Origin: Ignavibacteriales bacterium
GTDB lineage: Bacteria; Bacteroidota; Ignavibacteria; UBA10030
NCBI GenBank assembly: GCA_026390575.1
Contig: JAPLFR010000011.1
Coordinates: 1-64,000, forward strand
Length of the DNA stretch: 64,000 nucleotides
Direction: 5' to 3'
Of this stretch, positions 55,264 through 64,000 are shown in pieces (the first letter of the stretch is position 1; each line of letters starts with the position of its first letter). Below the pieces are notes generated by a model. That model was not told the DNA's origin. It searched no databases and saw only the letters and a list, made by a program, of their open reading frames with translations. The position numbers were made by a program, and so were the translations under genes.

Positions 55264-55381
55264 TGAAAAACGCATACAAAGACGTGAAAAATCTGGATTG
55301 GGATGGAAAATTATTGAGCGAGCACGAGATTCCAGATTTAAATGAAGGAAAAATTTATAGCGGGAGAAGTTAACCTCGGTA
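55264..55381 (+). pseudogene. Remnant of a second GH94 cellobiose phosphorylase 3' end
   Basis: The frame KNAYKDVKNLDWDGKLL, then SEHEIPDLNEGKIYSGRS and TAA aligns with the last 36 residues of the GH94 gene (NPKNVCKGVKSLKLDGKLL, then NGTVIPVLNDGK). At the DNA level ggaaaattattga, attccag and gaagttaacctcggt versus gaagttgaactcggt match closely. The remaining bases up to 55599 hold no gene that I can support. It is best explained as debris from a tandem copy of a GH94-SGNH unit. Confidence 0.75.
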
Positions 55382-55599
55382 CGTGAACGACAATAGTACA
55401 AAGACGAGTAGTATGCATTGTGATAAAAAGCACGAATTGTACTGAGGAATCGAACCACATGACATTTGATGACTTCTCTAAGAAAACGGCGACGGTTCAG
55501 TGAGGAGAAAAAGAGTATATTATATAAGAGAAGATGGAGTTATCATTTTTCAATATTTTATTGACGAAAGATTTTTCATAATTAGGAAAATATAAGTAT

Positions 55600-56982
55600 A
55601 TGAAAAACATACGTTTGTATATGTATTATGTTCTCTCATTCTGTCTGCTAAGTCTTCAAATGCAATCGCAAACTCAATCTCATGTACAGAATCGCTTTGT
55701 TCTTAATGTCGATTATAGTCGGTTTTGGCAAAACGATTCTACAATGTTTGTAGAAATATCCACCGCAGTCTATCCGAATCTTACTATACTTACGCAAGAT
55801 TCCCTGGGCTATCATGGGAAAATCGAATTGAGTATTACCATTCAGGATACATCAAGCGGAGTATTTGTTAACACAGATCGGTTTACGATTCCAATGAATT
55901 TTATCGATTCTGTTGCTCTCGCTAAAACAAAATCGATGGTTAATAACGCAACATATACTTTACGATGTGGCCTCTATAAAGTCTCTGTCTTGGGTGTTGA
56001 TGCTTCCAATAGATCACGACGGGATAGTTCAATGTTCTTCATCGATATCATCAAGAGACCCGACACAATTGCTCTTAGTGATATCGAATTATGCTCAAGC
56101 ATCACCGAATCTTCAGATCAAAAAGATGTTTTCTATAAAAATACATATCGAGTGATTCCTAATCCGAATTGTGTTTATGGCTCAACGACTTTTCCTCTGG
56201 TGCTCACGTATATGGAATTCTATAATCTGAAGAAGGGAATGACGTATTCAATCAAAGCACAAATTGTAGATTCGAAGGGTGATGTAAAGAAGCAGCGAAC
56301 GCATCTCCGTCGATTCTCAATTCCCAACGTCGTGGATGTAACAACGTTGAATGTTACTTCGATTAGTTCAGGAAAATACAACTACGTTATTATCCTTTCC
56401 GATACACTTGGCAACGAAATTGCCAAATCACATCGGCCTATTTTTCTCTACAATCCCAATGTCCAATCAGCGCAAGCTCAGCCACTTTCAGAAGGAAGCG
56501 CTGTGTATGCTGGGTTCTCTTTGGAGGATCTTGCCGAAGAGTTTCGAGTTGCAAAGTATATTACACAATCCGAGGATAACAATGCATTCGATAAATTAAC
56601 GACACTGGGAGCACGTCAAGAGTTTATGCAAAAATTTTGGACGAGAATTGAGAGAGAAGAACTTGGACGTTTAAACCTTACAAGATCTATCTATATGCAA
56701 AGAGTTGAGACTGCCAATCAGCGCTATAAGACACAGGCTAAGGAAGGATGGCGGACAGATCGAGGTAGAGTTCTTATTCTCTATGGAGAACCTGATGAAA
56801 TACAAAGATTTACCTACTCGATGGATCGCAAACCGTACGAAATCTGGAATTATCATCAAATAGAAGGCGGTGTTGAGTTCGACTTTGTTGATCTTATAGG
56901 ATTTAATGAATACCTCCTTGTGAATTCTACGAAACGTGATGAAATAAAGGATGATTCATGGCAACAATTATTAAATCAGTAA
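55600..56982 (+). CDS. GWxTD-domain secreted protein
   Basis: The 460-residue product has a signal-peptide-like N-terminus (residues 1-27) and a GWxTD domain at the C-terminus. Key residues are GWRTDRGRVLILYGEPDEI (about 382-400) and YEIWNY, then VEFDFVD. The first 300 residues are beta-rich and unassigned. GWxTD proteins occur in Bacteroidota/Chlorobi and related phyla, often near exported or T9SS proteins, and their function is unknown. The start is an ATG preceded by taggaaaatataagt. It lies 338 bp after the SGNH paralogue with the GH94 remnant between. Confidence 0.78.
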   Translation: MKNIRLYMYYVLSFCLLSLQMQSQTQSHVQNRFVLNVDYSRFWQNDSTMFVEISTAVYPNLTILTQDSLGYHGKIELSITIQDTSSGVFVNTDRFTIPMNFIDSVALAKTKSMVNNATYTLRCGLYKVSVLGVDASNRSRRDSSMFFIDIIKRPDTIALSDIELCSSITESSDQKDVFYKNTYRVIPNPNCVYGSTTFPLVLTYMEFYNLKKGMTYSIKAQIVDSKGDVKKQRTHLRRFSIPNVVDVTTLNVTSISSGKYNYVIILSDTLGNEIAKSHRPIFLYNPNVQSAQAQPLSEGSAVYAGFSLEDLAEEFRVAKYITQSEDNNAFDKLTTLGARQEFMQKFWTRIEREELGRLNLTRSIYMQRVETANQRYKTQAKEGWRTDRGRVLILYGEPDEIQRFTYSMDRKPYEIWNYHQIEGGVEFDFVDLIGFNEYLLVNSTKRDEIKDDSWQQLLNQ

Positions 56983-57036
56983 TAACTGATAAGGAAATTT
57001 GCGACAGTAGATTATTTTGACGGCAAAAGATCGTAT

Positions 57037-57849
57037 ATGAAAAAAACTTACTTCACTTTAACAGCATTCCTGTTATTTTCTTTAGTTCCATTACTAACAG
57101 CTCAACCATTTCCTTATCAGGAAAGTACTCTTCCAATCGATCAACGGATTCCAATAAATTTTAGTGATGAAAACTATCATCTTCTTTATACGTACGGATT
57201 TGGAATAACTTCCATGGATGATTTTCCCCCAGGATCTTCTCCACAGTGTCTGTCAGCAATTATAACTTCTATGCGAGACATTTTGAGTTGACGTTTAATA
57301 AAAATGAAAAATCCATCTACTGAGCAGGCGTCTTTTGTTTTTACAAGAAATCATGTTCCACTAGTTGCAACGGCAACTCTTTCCTTGAAACACAATGACA
57401 GCACAACAATTATTGTAGAGTTAGACGCAGCATATTATTCCAGTAGCGACACTGGCACAATATCATATCGTTCCGGAACGATAGAATCTGTCGATAAAGG
57501 AATACTTCAACCTTTCGCTCCAATGGATGTCTATAATTGGACAAGCTCGTCACTGGTGGTCGCAGAAGATAAAAGCCTGATTCCTCTTGTGAGTAAGCTG
57601 GACCAAAACTATCCTCACCCATTCAATCCGGAAACATCAATGAACTATGAGCTTTCATTATATTGCCATGTTGAATTAAAAATCTATGATTTATTGGGGC
57701 GTGATGTGGCAACATTGGTAGATAGAGAACAGAATGCCGGAAGATATGCTGTAAAATTCAATAGAAGCAATTTAAGCAGCGGTATTTATTTTTATAGAAT
57801 GAAAGCTGGAAATTTTCATAGGACACAAAGGATGATTCTGATGAAATAA
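57037..57849 (+). pseudogene. Frameshifted secreted protein with T9SS sorting domain
   Basis: The first frame (57037-57291) gives an 84-residue start with a signal peptide (MKKTYFTLTAFLLFSLVPLLTAQP, quoted in part as FTLTAFLLFSLVPLLTA). A second frame (57304-57849) carries on with STEQASFVFTRNHVPLVATATL and a T9SS tail (LDQNYPHPFNPETSMNYE, ending MKAGNFHRTQRMILMK). Between them another frame reads NFYARHFELTFNKNEKSIY, which looks like genuine protein. So at least two frame changes split one gene, or there are assembly errors. NYPHPFNP replaces the usual NYPNPFNP. It follows the GWxTD gene by 54 bp. Confidence 0.7.
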
Positions 57850-57917
57850 GGACATTTGGATTATTTAATTCATAAATTGTCTTAGGATGTCTCAATTTGA
57901 AATAAGAATTTAGTTAA

Positions 57918-58059
57918 CATCGTGGATGGATAAAAGGAAGCAGCATCGGCGTTAGCCACATTTCAAACCGTTTTCGGCTGAAGCCCAGATTTATTTAAGA
58001 TATTCAAACCACGACCTGTCTCGAAAGGGATGCCCTTGGCAAGGGTCGTGGCAATATTT
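57918..58059. repeat. Structured intergenic repeat, copy 2
   Basis: This 142-bp stretch aligns with 18770-18904 (agcagcatcggc, cgtttt, ggct-aagcc and cacgacctgtc then gggtcgtggcaatattt match). It forms the hairpin ccacgacc/ggtcgtgg (58009-58016/58044-58051), but the left hairpin ccacgacgt of copy 1 is reduced to a partial stem. It lies between the broken T9SS gene and the small membrane protein gene. The two copies are 39 kb apart. Confidence 0.75.
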
Positions 58060-58120
58060 ATGAATGACGACGATTTATCGTAGACACACCTGCTGGAGTA
58101 TTTTAGAAAATGAGGATGAG

Positions 58121-58363
58121 ATGAAGAATATTTTTCGAACACTCAAACGACTGTGGTTACTATTTGCACATACGCTTGGCAAGGCAAATACGATTTTGCT
58201 GCTCTTTCTTGTGTATTTTGTTGTCATTGGGATTATGTCGATCATTGTGAGACTTTTTCGAAAAGATCTTTTGCAGAAGAAAATGGATTATGATCAAGCA
58301 TCGTACTGGCAATCCAGGGTAACAAGTGAACAGACTCTCGACCGCTCCAAATTTCAATTTTAA
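58121..58363 (+). CDS. Small membrane protein next to carbamoyltransferase, SxtJ-like position
   Basis: The ATG at 58121 (MKNIFRTLKRLWLLFAHTLG, 80 residues) has gaggatgag just upstream; the longer frame from 58064 adds residues read from non-coding repeat edge. One membrane segment is at about residues 22-46 (NTILLLFLVYFVVIGIMSII), followed by RLFRKDLLQKKMDY and a QF end. The pattern resembles the C-terminal part of SxtJ-family membrane proteins, which commonly sit before carbamoyltransferase genes. It lies 11 bp before the carbamoyltransferase, so cotranscription is expected. Confidence 0.7.
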   Translation: MKNIFRTLKRLWLLFAHTLGKANTILLLFLVYFVVIGIMSIIVRLFRKDLLQKKMDYDQASYWQSRVTSEQTLDRSKFQF

Positions 58364-58374
58364 TCTGGCATACT

Positions 58375-60114
58375 ATGAATATTCTCGGCATATCCTGTTT
58401 CTATCATGATTCTGCGGCAGCTCTTATTAAAGACGGCATTCTCGTTGCCGCTGCCCATGAAGAACGGTTCACAAGAAAAAAGCACGATCAAGATTTCCCG
58501 ACAAATGCAATTCGCTATTGCATGCAAGAAGGAGGCATTCAAGCACAGGATCTTGATTACATAGGATTCTACGATAAGCCGTTTACCAAGTTTGAGCGAA
58601 TACTGACGACGTATGTAGCAACTTTTCCGAAAAGCTTACCTTCTTTTCTGAAAGCGATGCCGATTTGGTTGAAAGAAAAACTGTGGATTCCACAGAAGAT
58701 GAGAGAGGAACTGGGTGACACTGCAAAACTCTTGTTCGTAGAACATCATCTCTCTCATGCCGCGAGTGCATTTTTTGTTTCCCCATTTACTGAAGCAGCA
58801 ATTCTTACTGCGGATGGAGTCGGTGAATGGGAAACGACGACTATGGGCATAGGAAATGACAAAACTCTTACGTTGACGGAGAGCATTCATTTTCCGCATT
58901 CGCTCGGGCTCTTGTATTCAGCATTTACCTACTATCTTGGATTTCGAGTCAATAGTGCTGAATATAAAGTTATGGGGCTGGCGCCGTATGGAAAACCGGT
59001 GTTTGCTGATCTTATCTTAAAGGAACTTGTATCCCTGAAGGATGATGGAAGTTTTCGTTTGAATATGAAATACTTTGCGTATGATTATGGTCTGACGATG
59101 ACCAATAATCGTTTCCATAATCTTTTCGGTGTGCCGCCGCGAACTCCGGAATCTGCATTAACGCAGTTCCATAAAGATGTTGCCGCCTCTATTCAGTATG
59201 TCACTGATGAAATAATGCTGCGCATGACAACCGACCTTCACAAGAAAACCGGAAGCGATAATTTATGTCTTGCGGGAGGCGTCGCACTCAACTGTGTTTC
59301 CAATAGTAAAGTACTTGCTTCGTCTGGGTTTAAAAAAATGTTTATACAACCTGCGGCGGGAGACGCTGGCGGATCTGTTGGAGCTGCGTTTTATATTTAT
59401 AACATGTTGTTGAAGAATGAGCGCACCTATACTTGGAGTCATAATTTTTTAGGGCCGGAATATTCCGATGAAACTATTGAGCAGGTATTAAACCAGTTGA
59501 ATCTTGGAGGCGAGCGACTGAGCAGCGAGAATCTTTTAAAACGCACTGCTCAACTGATCGCTGATCAACAAGTTGTGGGATGGTTCCAAGGTCGTATGGA
59601 ATTTGGACCACGCTCGTTAGGTGCACGCAGTATTTTAGCAGATGCACGAAATCCAGAAAACTATTCACGTGTAAATTTAAAAATCAAATTTCGAGAGAGT
59701 TTTCGTCCATTTGCACCGACAGTGATATTGGAAAGAATGAAAGACTATTTCGAGTTTGATCAACCCAGCCCCTATATGTTGTTTGTTGCGCAAGTGAGAC
59801 CTGATCGGAGAACAATTCCGGCAGTGACGCACGTCGACGGCTCAGCTCGCCTTCAAACCATTACACGTGACGATCATCCATTATATTATGATCTCATTGG
59901 CGAATTTGAAAAACTCACAAACTGTCCGGTTATTATTAATACATCGTTTAATGTCCGTGGTGAGCCTATCGTTTGCACACCGTTCGATGCAATCAAATGC
60001 TTTTTGCGAACCGACATGGATTATCTTATCCTTGGCAGCTTTATTTTGGATAAACGGAAAATCAAAGAATCAGGGTATCAGATGCAGATAAGCGAAACGT
60101 TTGCACTTGATTAA
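58375..60114 (+). CDS. NodU/CmcH-type carbamoyltransferase
   Basis: The 579-residue enzyme has the N-terminal TsaD/Kae1-like domain (ILGISCFYHDSAAALIKDG, EERFTRKKHD and EHHLSHAASAFF at 123-134 with the metal-binding His residues, then ADGVGEW). The C-terminal YrdC-like domain follows (GWFQGRMEFGPRSLGARSILADARNP, quoted in part as MEFGPRSLGARSIL). It transfers a carbamoyl group from carbamoyl phosphate through a carbamoyl-adenylate to a hydroxyl, often on a sugar. Neighbours on both sides are small membrane proteins, a known arrangement. The acceptor here may be an envelope glycan; that is inference. Confidence 0.92.
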   Translation: MNILGISCFYHDSAAALIKDGILVAAAHEERFTRKKHDQDFPTNAIRYCMQEGGIQAQDLDYIGFYDKPFTKFERILTTYVATFPKSLPSFLKAMPIWLKEKLWIPQKMREELGDTAKLLFVEHHLSHAASAFFVSPFTEAAILTADGVGEWETTTMGIGNDKTLTLTESIHFPHSLGLLYSAFTYYLGFRVNSAEYKVMGLAPYGKPVFADLILKELVSLKDDGSFRLNMKYFAYDYGLTMTNNRFHNLFGVPPRTPESALTQFHKDVAASIQYVTDEIMLRMTTDLHKKTGSDNLCLAGGVALNCVSNSKVLASSGFKKMFIQPAAGDAGGSVGAAFYIYNMLLKNERTYTWSHNFLGPEYSDETIEQVLNQLNLGGERLSSENLLKRTAQLIADQQVVGWFQGRMEFGPRSLGARSILADARNPENYSRVNLKIKFRESFRPFAPTVILERMKDYFEFDQPSPYMLFVAQVRPDRRTIPAVTHVDGSARLQTITRDDHPLYYDLIGEFEKLTNCPVIINTSFNVRGEPIVCTPFDAIKCFLRTDMDYLILGSFILDKRKIKESGYQMQISETFALD

Positions 60115-60138
60115 TCTCTATTCATGAAAGGAATAGGA

Positions 60139-60321
60139 ATGTCAAAAATTCTGAAAAGGCTAAAATCTGTGGTTTCACTCTTGGGAGAGTTTTGGGCGTT
60201 TATGCGCATGCAAAAAAAATGGTGGCTTGCACCTCTCATTATTATCTTGGTTCTTATGGGTACACTCATAATCTTAACGGAAGGTTCAGCTCTTGCGCCA
60301 TTTATTTATGCACTTTTTTAA
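60139..60321 (+). CDS. DUF5989-family small membrane protein
   Basis: The product is 60 residues from the ATG at 60139, with AAGGAA 7 nt upstream; an ATG at 60124 is less likely. A single membrane helix (about residues 27-50, WWLAPLIIILVLMGTLIIL) is followed by TEGSALAPFIYALF. The WW-P and SALAPFIY-LF ending is characteristic of DUF5989. Such proteins are found with carbamoyltransferases and SGNH hydrolases. The role is unknown; anchoring or presenting the enzyme at the membrane is a guess. Confidence 0.8.
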   Translation: MSKILKRLKSVVSLLGEFWAFMRMQKKWWLAPLIIILVLMGTLIILTEGSALAPFIYALF

Positions 60322-60405
60322 TACCATCAGTATCAACGCACTATGTTCTTGGGGCAGGTATGCATTGCCGCTGCGTGAAGCACACATGTGATAGAATTTC
60401 TCTCG

Positions 60406-60819
60406 ATGAAAAAGAATTTTAATATATGTATCCAAATTTGTATAGCGTTGCCGCTTCTTGCTTTTATTTCATGCACGATGGCAACTACCGGGCCTCAAGT
60501 TGGAAGCGGACCAATACCACTTGCATTTGCCCTCTATCAAAATTATCCCAATCCCTTTGCAGACACAACTCAAATCAAGTATGATGTTCCATTCACCGGA
60601 GGTTCGAATTCTCTCGTAACGATCGTTGTCTACGATCTCTTCCGAAATGATATACGGATTCTTGTAAATAATTCTTCCAATCCGCCTGGAGCATACACAA
60701 CCAAATGGGATGGCCTGGATTATAAGGGAATTGCAGTTCCTTCAGGATTGTATATCATTGAAATGCGGGGATATACTCCGCAAACCACTATCCTTCGTAT
60801 CACTGCAATCAAGGAATAG
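60406..60819 (+). CDS. Lipoprotein consisting mainly of a T9SS/FlgD-like sorting module
   Basis: The ATG at 60406 begins MKKNFNICIQICIALPLLAF, and the lipobox LLAFISC places the lipidated Cys at residue 22. Beyond a short Gly/Pro linker, almost all of the 137 residues are a T9SS type A-like module: LYQNYPNPFADTTQIKYDVP, then DLFRNDIRILVNN and IPSGLYIIEMRG. The sorting domain is complete without a cargo domain. It may be a cargo lost by deletion or a deliberate anchor or decoy. It lies 9 bp before the barrel gene at 60829. Confidence 0.75.
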   Translation: MKKNFNICIQICIALPLLAFISCTMATTGPQVGSGPIPLAFALYQNYPNPFADTTQIKYDVPFTGGSNSLVTIVVYDLFRNDIRILVNNSSNPPGAYTTKWDGLDYKGIAVPSGLYIIEMRGYTPQTTILRITAIKE

Positions 60820-60828
60820 CAAAGGGAT

Positions 60829-61578
60829 ATGAAAAAGAGTTTGATAATATTGATATTTGCAGTGTCAATCGTTTCCGCGCAACAACAAGAACGAGATACG
60901 ATCTTTGTCCAACGATCAGAAGTCGATACACTCTTTTCATCTGTACCAACCCCGGTTTTCAGTCTTGGCGTTTCAGGTGGGGCGACATTTCTTAATCCGG
61001 AAGCGATCAACAATCAGATAGAATTCAATAATTCTGCGTTCAATGAATCGCAAGCTCCGGTAAAGACAGTTGCTCAATGGACGGCGTGGTTCTCATTCCG
61101 TCCCAAAAATATGCCAACCTTCTTTTCTGTTCGAGGTGAATATATTACGGTTTCTCGAACGTTTTCATACATTGGAACGGTGACCGATCATGCGGGGAAT
61201 ATTGCTCGAAAGTTTAACGCATCGTTCACATCCAACTATTCTCTTTATCCTCTTTCGATCAATACCGGAAGTTATATTCCCAAGACAACAGTGAAGATGG
61301 AAATCGGATTTGTGTATGCTTATGCTTCATTGGCTACCACAACGGATATGGATGCGTATGGTTCTTCTAAAACTTCCTATACCGGCGAAGGATATGGATT
61401 TCGCATGGATTTGCAGCAAGTTACACCCATCAGCGGCGCTTTCAGCTTTACAGTTGAATTTGGTTATCGCTACCTCAATTTAGATGATTTTCGTGATTCC
61501 AAAGGACGTCTGCTGAATAATTTCTCCGTCAGTTATTCCGGCGTTTCGGTTCAAGCCGGTCTGTCATATGGATTTTAA
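60829..61578 (+). CDS. Outer-membrane beta-barrel protein
   Basis: The 249-residue product has a signal peptide ending near IVSAQ (residues 1-18). Alternating strands such as FSLGVSGGATFL, GFVYAYASLATT and FTVEFGYRYLNL end in VQAGLSYGF with the terminal Phe typical of barrel insertion. There is a short acidic linker (about 19-40). No close family is recognised. It lies 9 bp after the T9SS-module lipoprotein; AAAGGG precedes the ATG. The downstream gap (61579-61882) before sdhC contains nothing I can support except the sdh promoter, which I could not place. Confidence 0.7.
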   Translation: MKKSLIILIFAVSIVSAQQQERDTIFVQRSEVDTLFSSVPTPVFSLGVSGGATFLNPEAINNQIEFNNSAFNESQAPVKTVAQWTAWFSFRPKNMPTFFSVRGEYITVSRTFSYIGTVTDHAGNIARKFNASFTSNYSLYPLSINTGSYIPKTTVKMEIGFVYAYASLATTTDMDAYGSSKTSYTGEGYGFRMDLQQVTPISGAFSFTVEFGYRYLNLDDFRDSKGRLLNNFSVSYSGVSVQAGLSYGF

Positions 61579-61882
61579 AGCAACAGCTTGAACTTTCCTG
61601 CACAATCTCGATATCTTCTTACCGTATAAGCGCCTCATTCTTTTGAGAATTCATTCTACTATTGACGAAGATATACACATAAAGGATGGTAAGGAATGAG
61701 CACAGACCGATAATCAAAAAATTCTGTCTTAAAATGGAAAGCAATAAATATTCATTACTCTTCCGTTGCTTTTTCCAAGAATCTTCCCTACACTCTCAAC
61801 AGTTAATTTACTGATAATTAATGGTTATGAATTAAACACTCGCTTAATGTAACTGTTGTTTAACCACACAGAGTCATCCTCT

Positions 61883-62551
61883 ATGAACAGCATCCTCGAA
61901 TTCTATTACTCATCTATTGGCAAGAAAGTACTGATGAGCCTCACAGGATTGTTCCTGATTACTTTTCTTGTAGAACACCTCGTAGGTAACCTTCTACTGT
62001 TTGCGAATGACGGCGGAAAAACGTATGAAGCATACGGTGATTTTCTCGTTTCCAATCCGGTCATTCGTTTCATAGAAATATTTCTCTTCCTCGGTATGAT
62101 CGGTCATGCAATCCTTGGCGTCATTCTATGGATCAAGAACCGGATGACCCGGCCGGTCAAATACAAATTCTTCCGGTTGAAAGATAACTCACCTCTCGCA
62201 TCCCGTACAACAATTTGGACTGGCAGTGTGATCGGAATCTTTCTTTACATTCATCTAAAATCATTCTTTATTCCTTCTCGATTTGCCGCAGAGAAAGTCT
62301 CAAATTATGAGCTGGTGATGCAGGCGTTTTCAAATCCCTGGTATGATGCATTTTATCTTGTTGCTTTACTCGTGCTCGGGTATCATCTGCGGCATGGATT
62401 CCAATCGGCATTCCAAACTCTCGGTCTTCGGAATAAAACCTATGCGCCGTTTCTTGATATGCTGGCATTCATTTTCTGGTTTCTCATTCCGCTGGGTTAT
62501 GCGGTAATTCCTGTTTATTTCTTTTTTTATCAACAAGCTGTTTCTACGTGA
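61883..62551 (+). CDS. sdhC: Succinate dehydrogenase cytochrome b subunit
   Basis: From the ATG at 61883 ([20 protein letters not shown]) the 222-residue protein matches the Bacteroidota-type cytochrome b558 subunit with five membrane helices. Heme ligand His residues are visible in [34 protein letters not shown] and IHLKSFF. A TTG nine codons earlier was rejected because family members begin near MNSIL. It anchors the flavoprotein and iron-sulfur subunits and passes electrons to menaquinone. It is 19 bp upstream of the flavoprotein gene; no separate SdhD is needed in this type. Confidence 0.9.
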   Translation: MNSILEFYYSSIGKKVLMSLTGLFLITFLVEHLVGNLLLFANDGGKTYEAYGDFLVSNPVIRFIEIFLFLGMIGHAILGVILWIKNRMTRPVKYKFFRLKDNSPLASRTTIWTGSVIGIFLYIHLKSFFIPSRFAAEKVSNYELVMQAFSNPWYDAFYLVALLVLGYHLRHGFQSAFQTLGLRNKTYAPFLDMLAFIFWFLIPLGYAVIPVYFFFYQQAVST

Positions 62552-62570
62552 TTATGGGAGTTCATTGACT

Positions 62571-64000
62571 ATGACGCTTGACTCCAAAATTCCCGGCGGG
62601 CCGATTGAAAAGAAATGGTCCAATCATCGCTTCAATATGAAGCTGGTTAATCCATCGAACAGGCGCAAATATTCCGTTATAGTAGTTGGAACTGGCTTGG
62701 CCGGTGCTTCTGCTGCGGCTTCGCTTGCCGAACTTGGCTACAACGTGCTGGCGTTCTCGTACCACGAATCGCCGCGGCGAGCGCACAGCATTGCGGCACA
62801 GGGCGGCATTAATGCACCGAAGAATTATGCCAATGATGGCGACAGTGTTTATCGCTTATTCTATGATACTTTAAAAGGCGGTGATTACCGGGCGCGTGAA
62901 GCAAACGTATACCGGCTCGCTGAGGTGAGCGGCAGTATCATCGACCAATGCGTCGCACAGGGTGTTCCGTTTGCTCGTGACTACGCAGGTTATTTAGATA
63001 CGCGTTCATTCGGCGGCGCACAAGTATCGCGAACATTTTATGCCCGCGGCCAGACTGGTCAGCAGCTATTGCTTGGTGCATATTCTGCGTTGAGCCGTCA
63101 AATTGGTGCGGGTGGCGTGAAGTTTTACGACCGGCGCGAGATGTTGGATCTTGTCGTCGTAGATGAAAAGGCTCGCGGTATCGTCTGTCGAAATTTGAAG
63201 ACAGGCGCAATCGAATCGTATGTGGCGGATGCAGTTGTGCTTGCTACTGGCGGTTATGGCAACACGTTTTATCTTTCTACGATGGCAAAGGCGAGCAATG
63301 CCACGGCAATCTGGCGAGCGTATAAGAAAGGCGCACTGTTCGCGAATCCTTGCTTCACACAAATTCACCCAACGTGCATTCCGGTTGGTGGTGATTATCA
63401 ATCCAAGTTAACGCTTATGAGCGAAAGCTTGCGTAATGATGGACGCATTTGGGTTCCGAAGAAATCCGGTGACACACGCATACCATCTCAAATTCCAGAA
63501 GATGAACGTGATTATTATCTCGAACGTCTCTATCCTTCATTCGGTAATTTGGTTCCGCGCGATGTTGCTTCACGCCGTGCAAAAGAAATATGCGATAAAG
63601 GTTTTGGCGTCGGTAAAACAAAGATGGCAGTATATCTTGATTTCGCAGACGCCATGAAACGCAATAGTAAACATTGGATTGAAGAAAAGTACGGCAACCT
63701 TTTCGATATGTATCACGAAATTACTGCCGAAGATCCCTATGCCGTACCTATGCGCATTTATCCCGCTGTTCACTATACAATGGGTGGATTATGGGTTGAC
63801 TACAATCTTATGAGCACGATTCCCGGTTTATTTGTTATCGGTGAAGCGAATTTCTCAGATCACGGCGCGAACCGGCTTGGAGCCAGCGCGCTCATGCAAG
63901 GATTAGCCGATGGGTATTTCATTCTTCCATACACCATGGGAGATTATCTGGCGAAAACAAAATTCAAATCTCTAGCAACCGATCATCCTGAATTCAAGAA
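62571..64000 (+). CDS. sdhA: Succinate dehydrogenase flavoprotein subunit, 3' end outside window
   Basis: The frame is open to the window's right edge (476 residues visible). The ATG at 62571 has GGGAG 10 nt upstream. The FAD-binding N-terminus [22 protein letters not shown] is followed by the covalent-FAD region [18 protein letters not shown], then [10 protein letters not shown], the substrate-site HPTCIPVGG (HPTC here), and [16 protein letters not shown]. The length still to come should be about 160-170 residues of C-terminal domain plus the iron-sulfur subunit gene. Bacteroidota-type sequence is consistent with sdhC. All catalytic motifs seen are intact. Confidence 0.95.
   Translation, partial: MTLDSKIPGGPIEKKWSNHRFNMKLVNPSNRRKYSVIVVGTGLAGASAAASLAELGYNVLAFSYHESPRRAHSIAAQGGINAPKNYANDGDSVYRLFYDTLKGGDYRAREANVYRLAEVSGSIIDQCVAQGVPFARDYAGYLDTRSFGGAQVSRTFYARGQTGQQLLLGAYSALSRQIGAGGVKFYDRREMLDLVVVDEKARGIVCRNLKTGAIESYVADAVVLATGGYGNTFYLSTMAKASNATAIWRAYKKGALFANPCFTQIHPTCIPVGGDYQSKLTLMSESLRNDGRIWVPKKSGDTRIPSQIPEDERDYYLERLYPSFGNLVPRDVASRRAKEICDKGFGVGKTKMAVYLDFADAMKRNSKHWIEEKYGNLFDMYHEITAEDPYAVPMRIYPAVHYTMGGLWVDYNLMSTIPGLFVIGEANFSDHGANRLGASALMQGLADGYFILPYTMGDYLAKTKFKSLATDHPEFK

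Noticed and set aside
58064-58120. Longer N-terminus for the small membrane protein from 58064
   Set aside because: The first 19 codons lie next to the intergenic repeat and have no SD, while the ATG at 58121 has a good one.

Overview
The window looks like a chromosomal segment from an FCB-group bacterium, most likely Ignavibacteria or a close relative. This is inferred from several features: many secreted proteins end in the type IX secretion (T9SS) sorting motif NYPNPFNP; a PorV/PorQ-like outer-membrane protein and a GWxTD-domain protein are present; succinate dehydrogenase is of the two-gene cytochrome b plus flavoprotein type seen in Bacteroidota/Chlorobi; and, unlike typical Bacteroidota, many genes have clear Shine-Dalgarno (SD) sites. 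Both window edges cut genes: the first gene runs in from the left and sdhA runs out at the right.

Layout. 1-9.6 kb: a giant fibronectin-rich surface protein and a transglutaminase/TPR exported protein. 9.6-18.7 kb: housekeeping genes (YgiQ, TadA, RF1, DUF1385, a U32 enzyme) interrupted by two tRNA loci. tRNA-Arg(TCG) and tRNA-Leu(CAA) are each followed by a tiny GIY-YIG nuclease gene and then by a partial copy of the 3' part of the same tRNA. The partial copies carry short hairpins inserted at tRNA loop or stem boundaries. 18.9-29.1 kb: an MFS transporter, a large outer-membrane protein, Ogt, a UvrD/PcrA helicase and a CotH-domain T9SS cargo. 29.5-33.8 kb: a signalling operon of a membrane-anchored sugar-binding protein, a histidine kinase and an NtrC-type sigma-54 activator. 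A near-consensus -24/-12 promoter lies just after it. 34.4-53.3 kb: an apparent cello-oligosaccharide utilisation locus: TonB-dependent receptor, large secreted partner, PorV-like protein, IPT/TIG lipoprotein, double CBM9 protein, sodium/solute symporter, GH5 endoglucanase and GH94 cellobiose phosphorylase. 47-61.6 kb: two paralogous SGNH-TPR proteins flank the GH genes, followed by a GWxTD protein, a broken T9SS gene, a carbamoyltransferase between two small membrane proteins, a small lipoprotein and an outer-membrane barrel. 61.9-64 kb: sdhC and partial sdhA.

How the parts may work together (inference): the anchored binding protein senses an oligosaccharide and signals through the kinase to the sigma-54 activator. 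This turns on the receptor and the surface proteins; GH5 cuts cellulose outside; oligomers cross the outer membrane through the receptor and the inner membrane by the symporter or an unlinked system; and GH94 phosphorolyses cellobiose in the cytoplasm.

The most unusual material is non-coding or nearly so: the two tRNA/GIY-YIG/tRNA-fragment composites, hairpins nested inside other hairpins and inside tRNA fragments, a roughly 150-bp structured intergenic repeat present in two places, an upstream region with an imperfect 140-144 bp tandem duplication of the sigma-54 promoter segment, and decayed 3' ends of a cellobiose phosphorylase gene and a glycosyltransferase gene.
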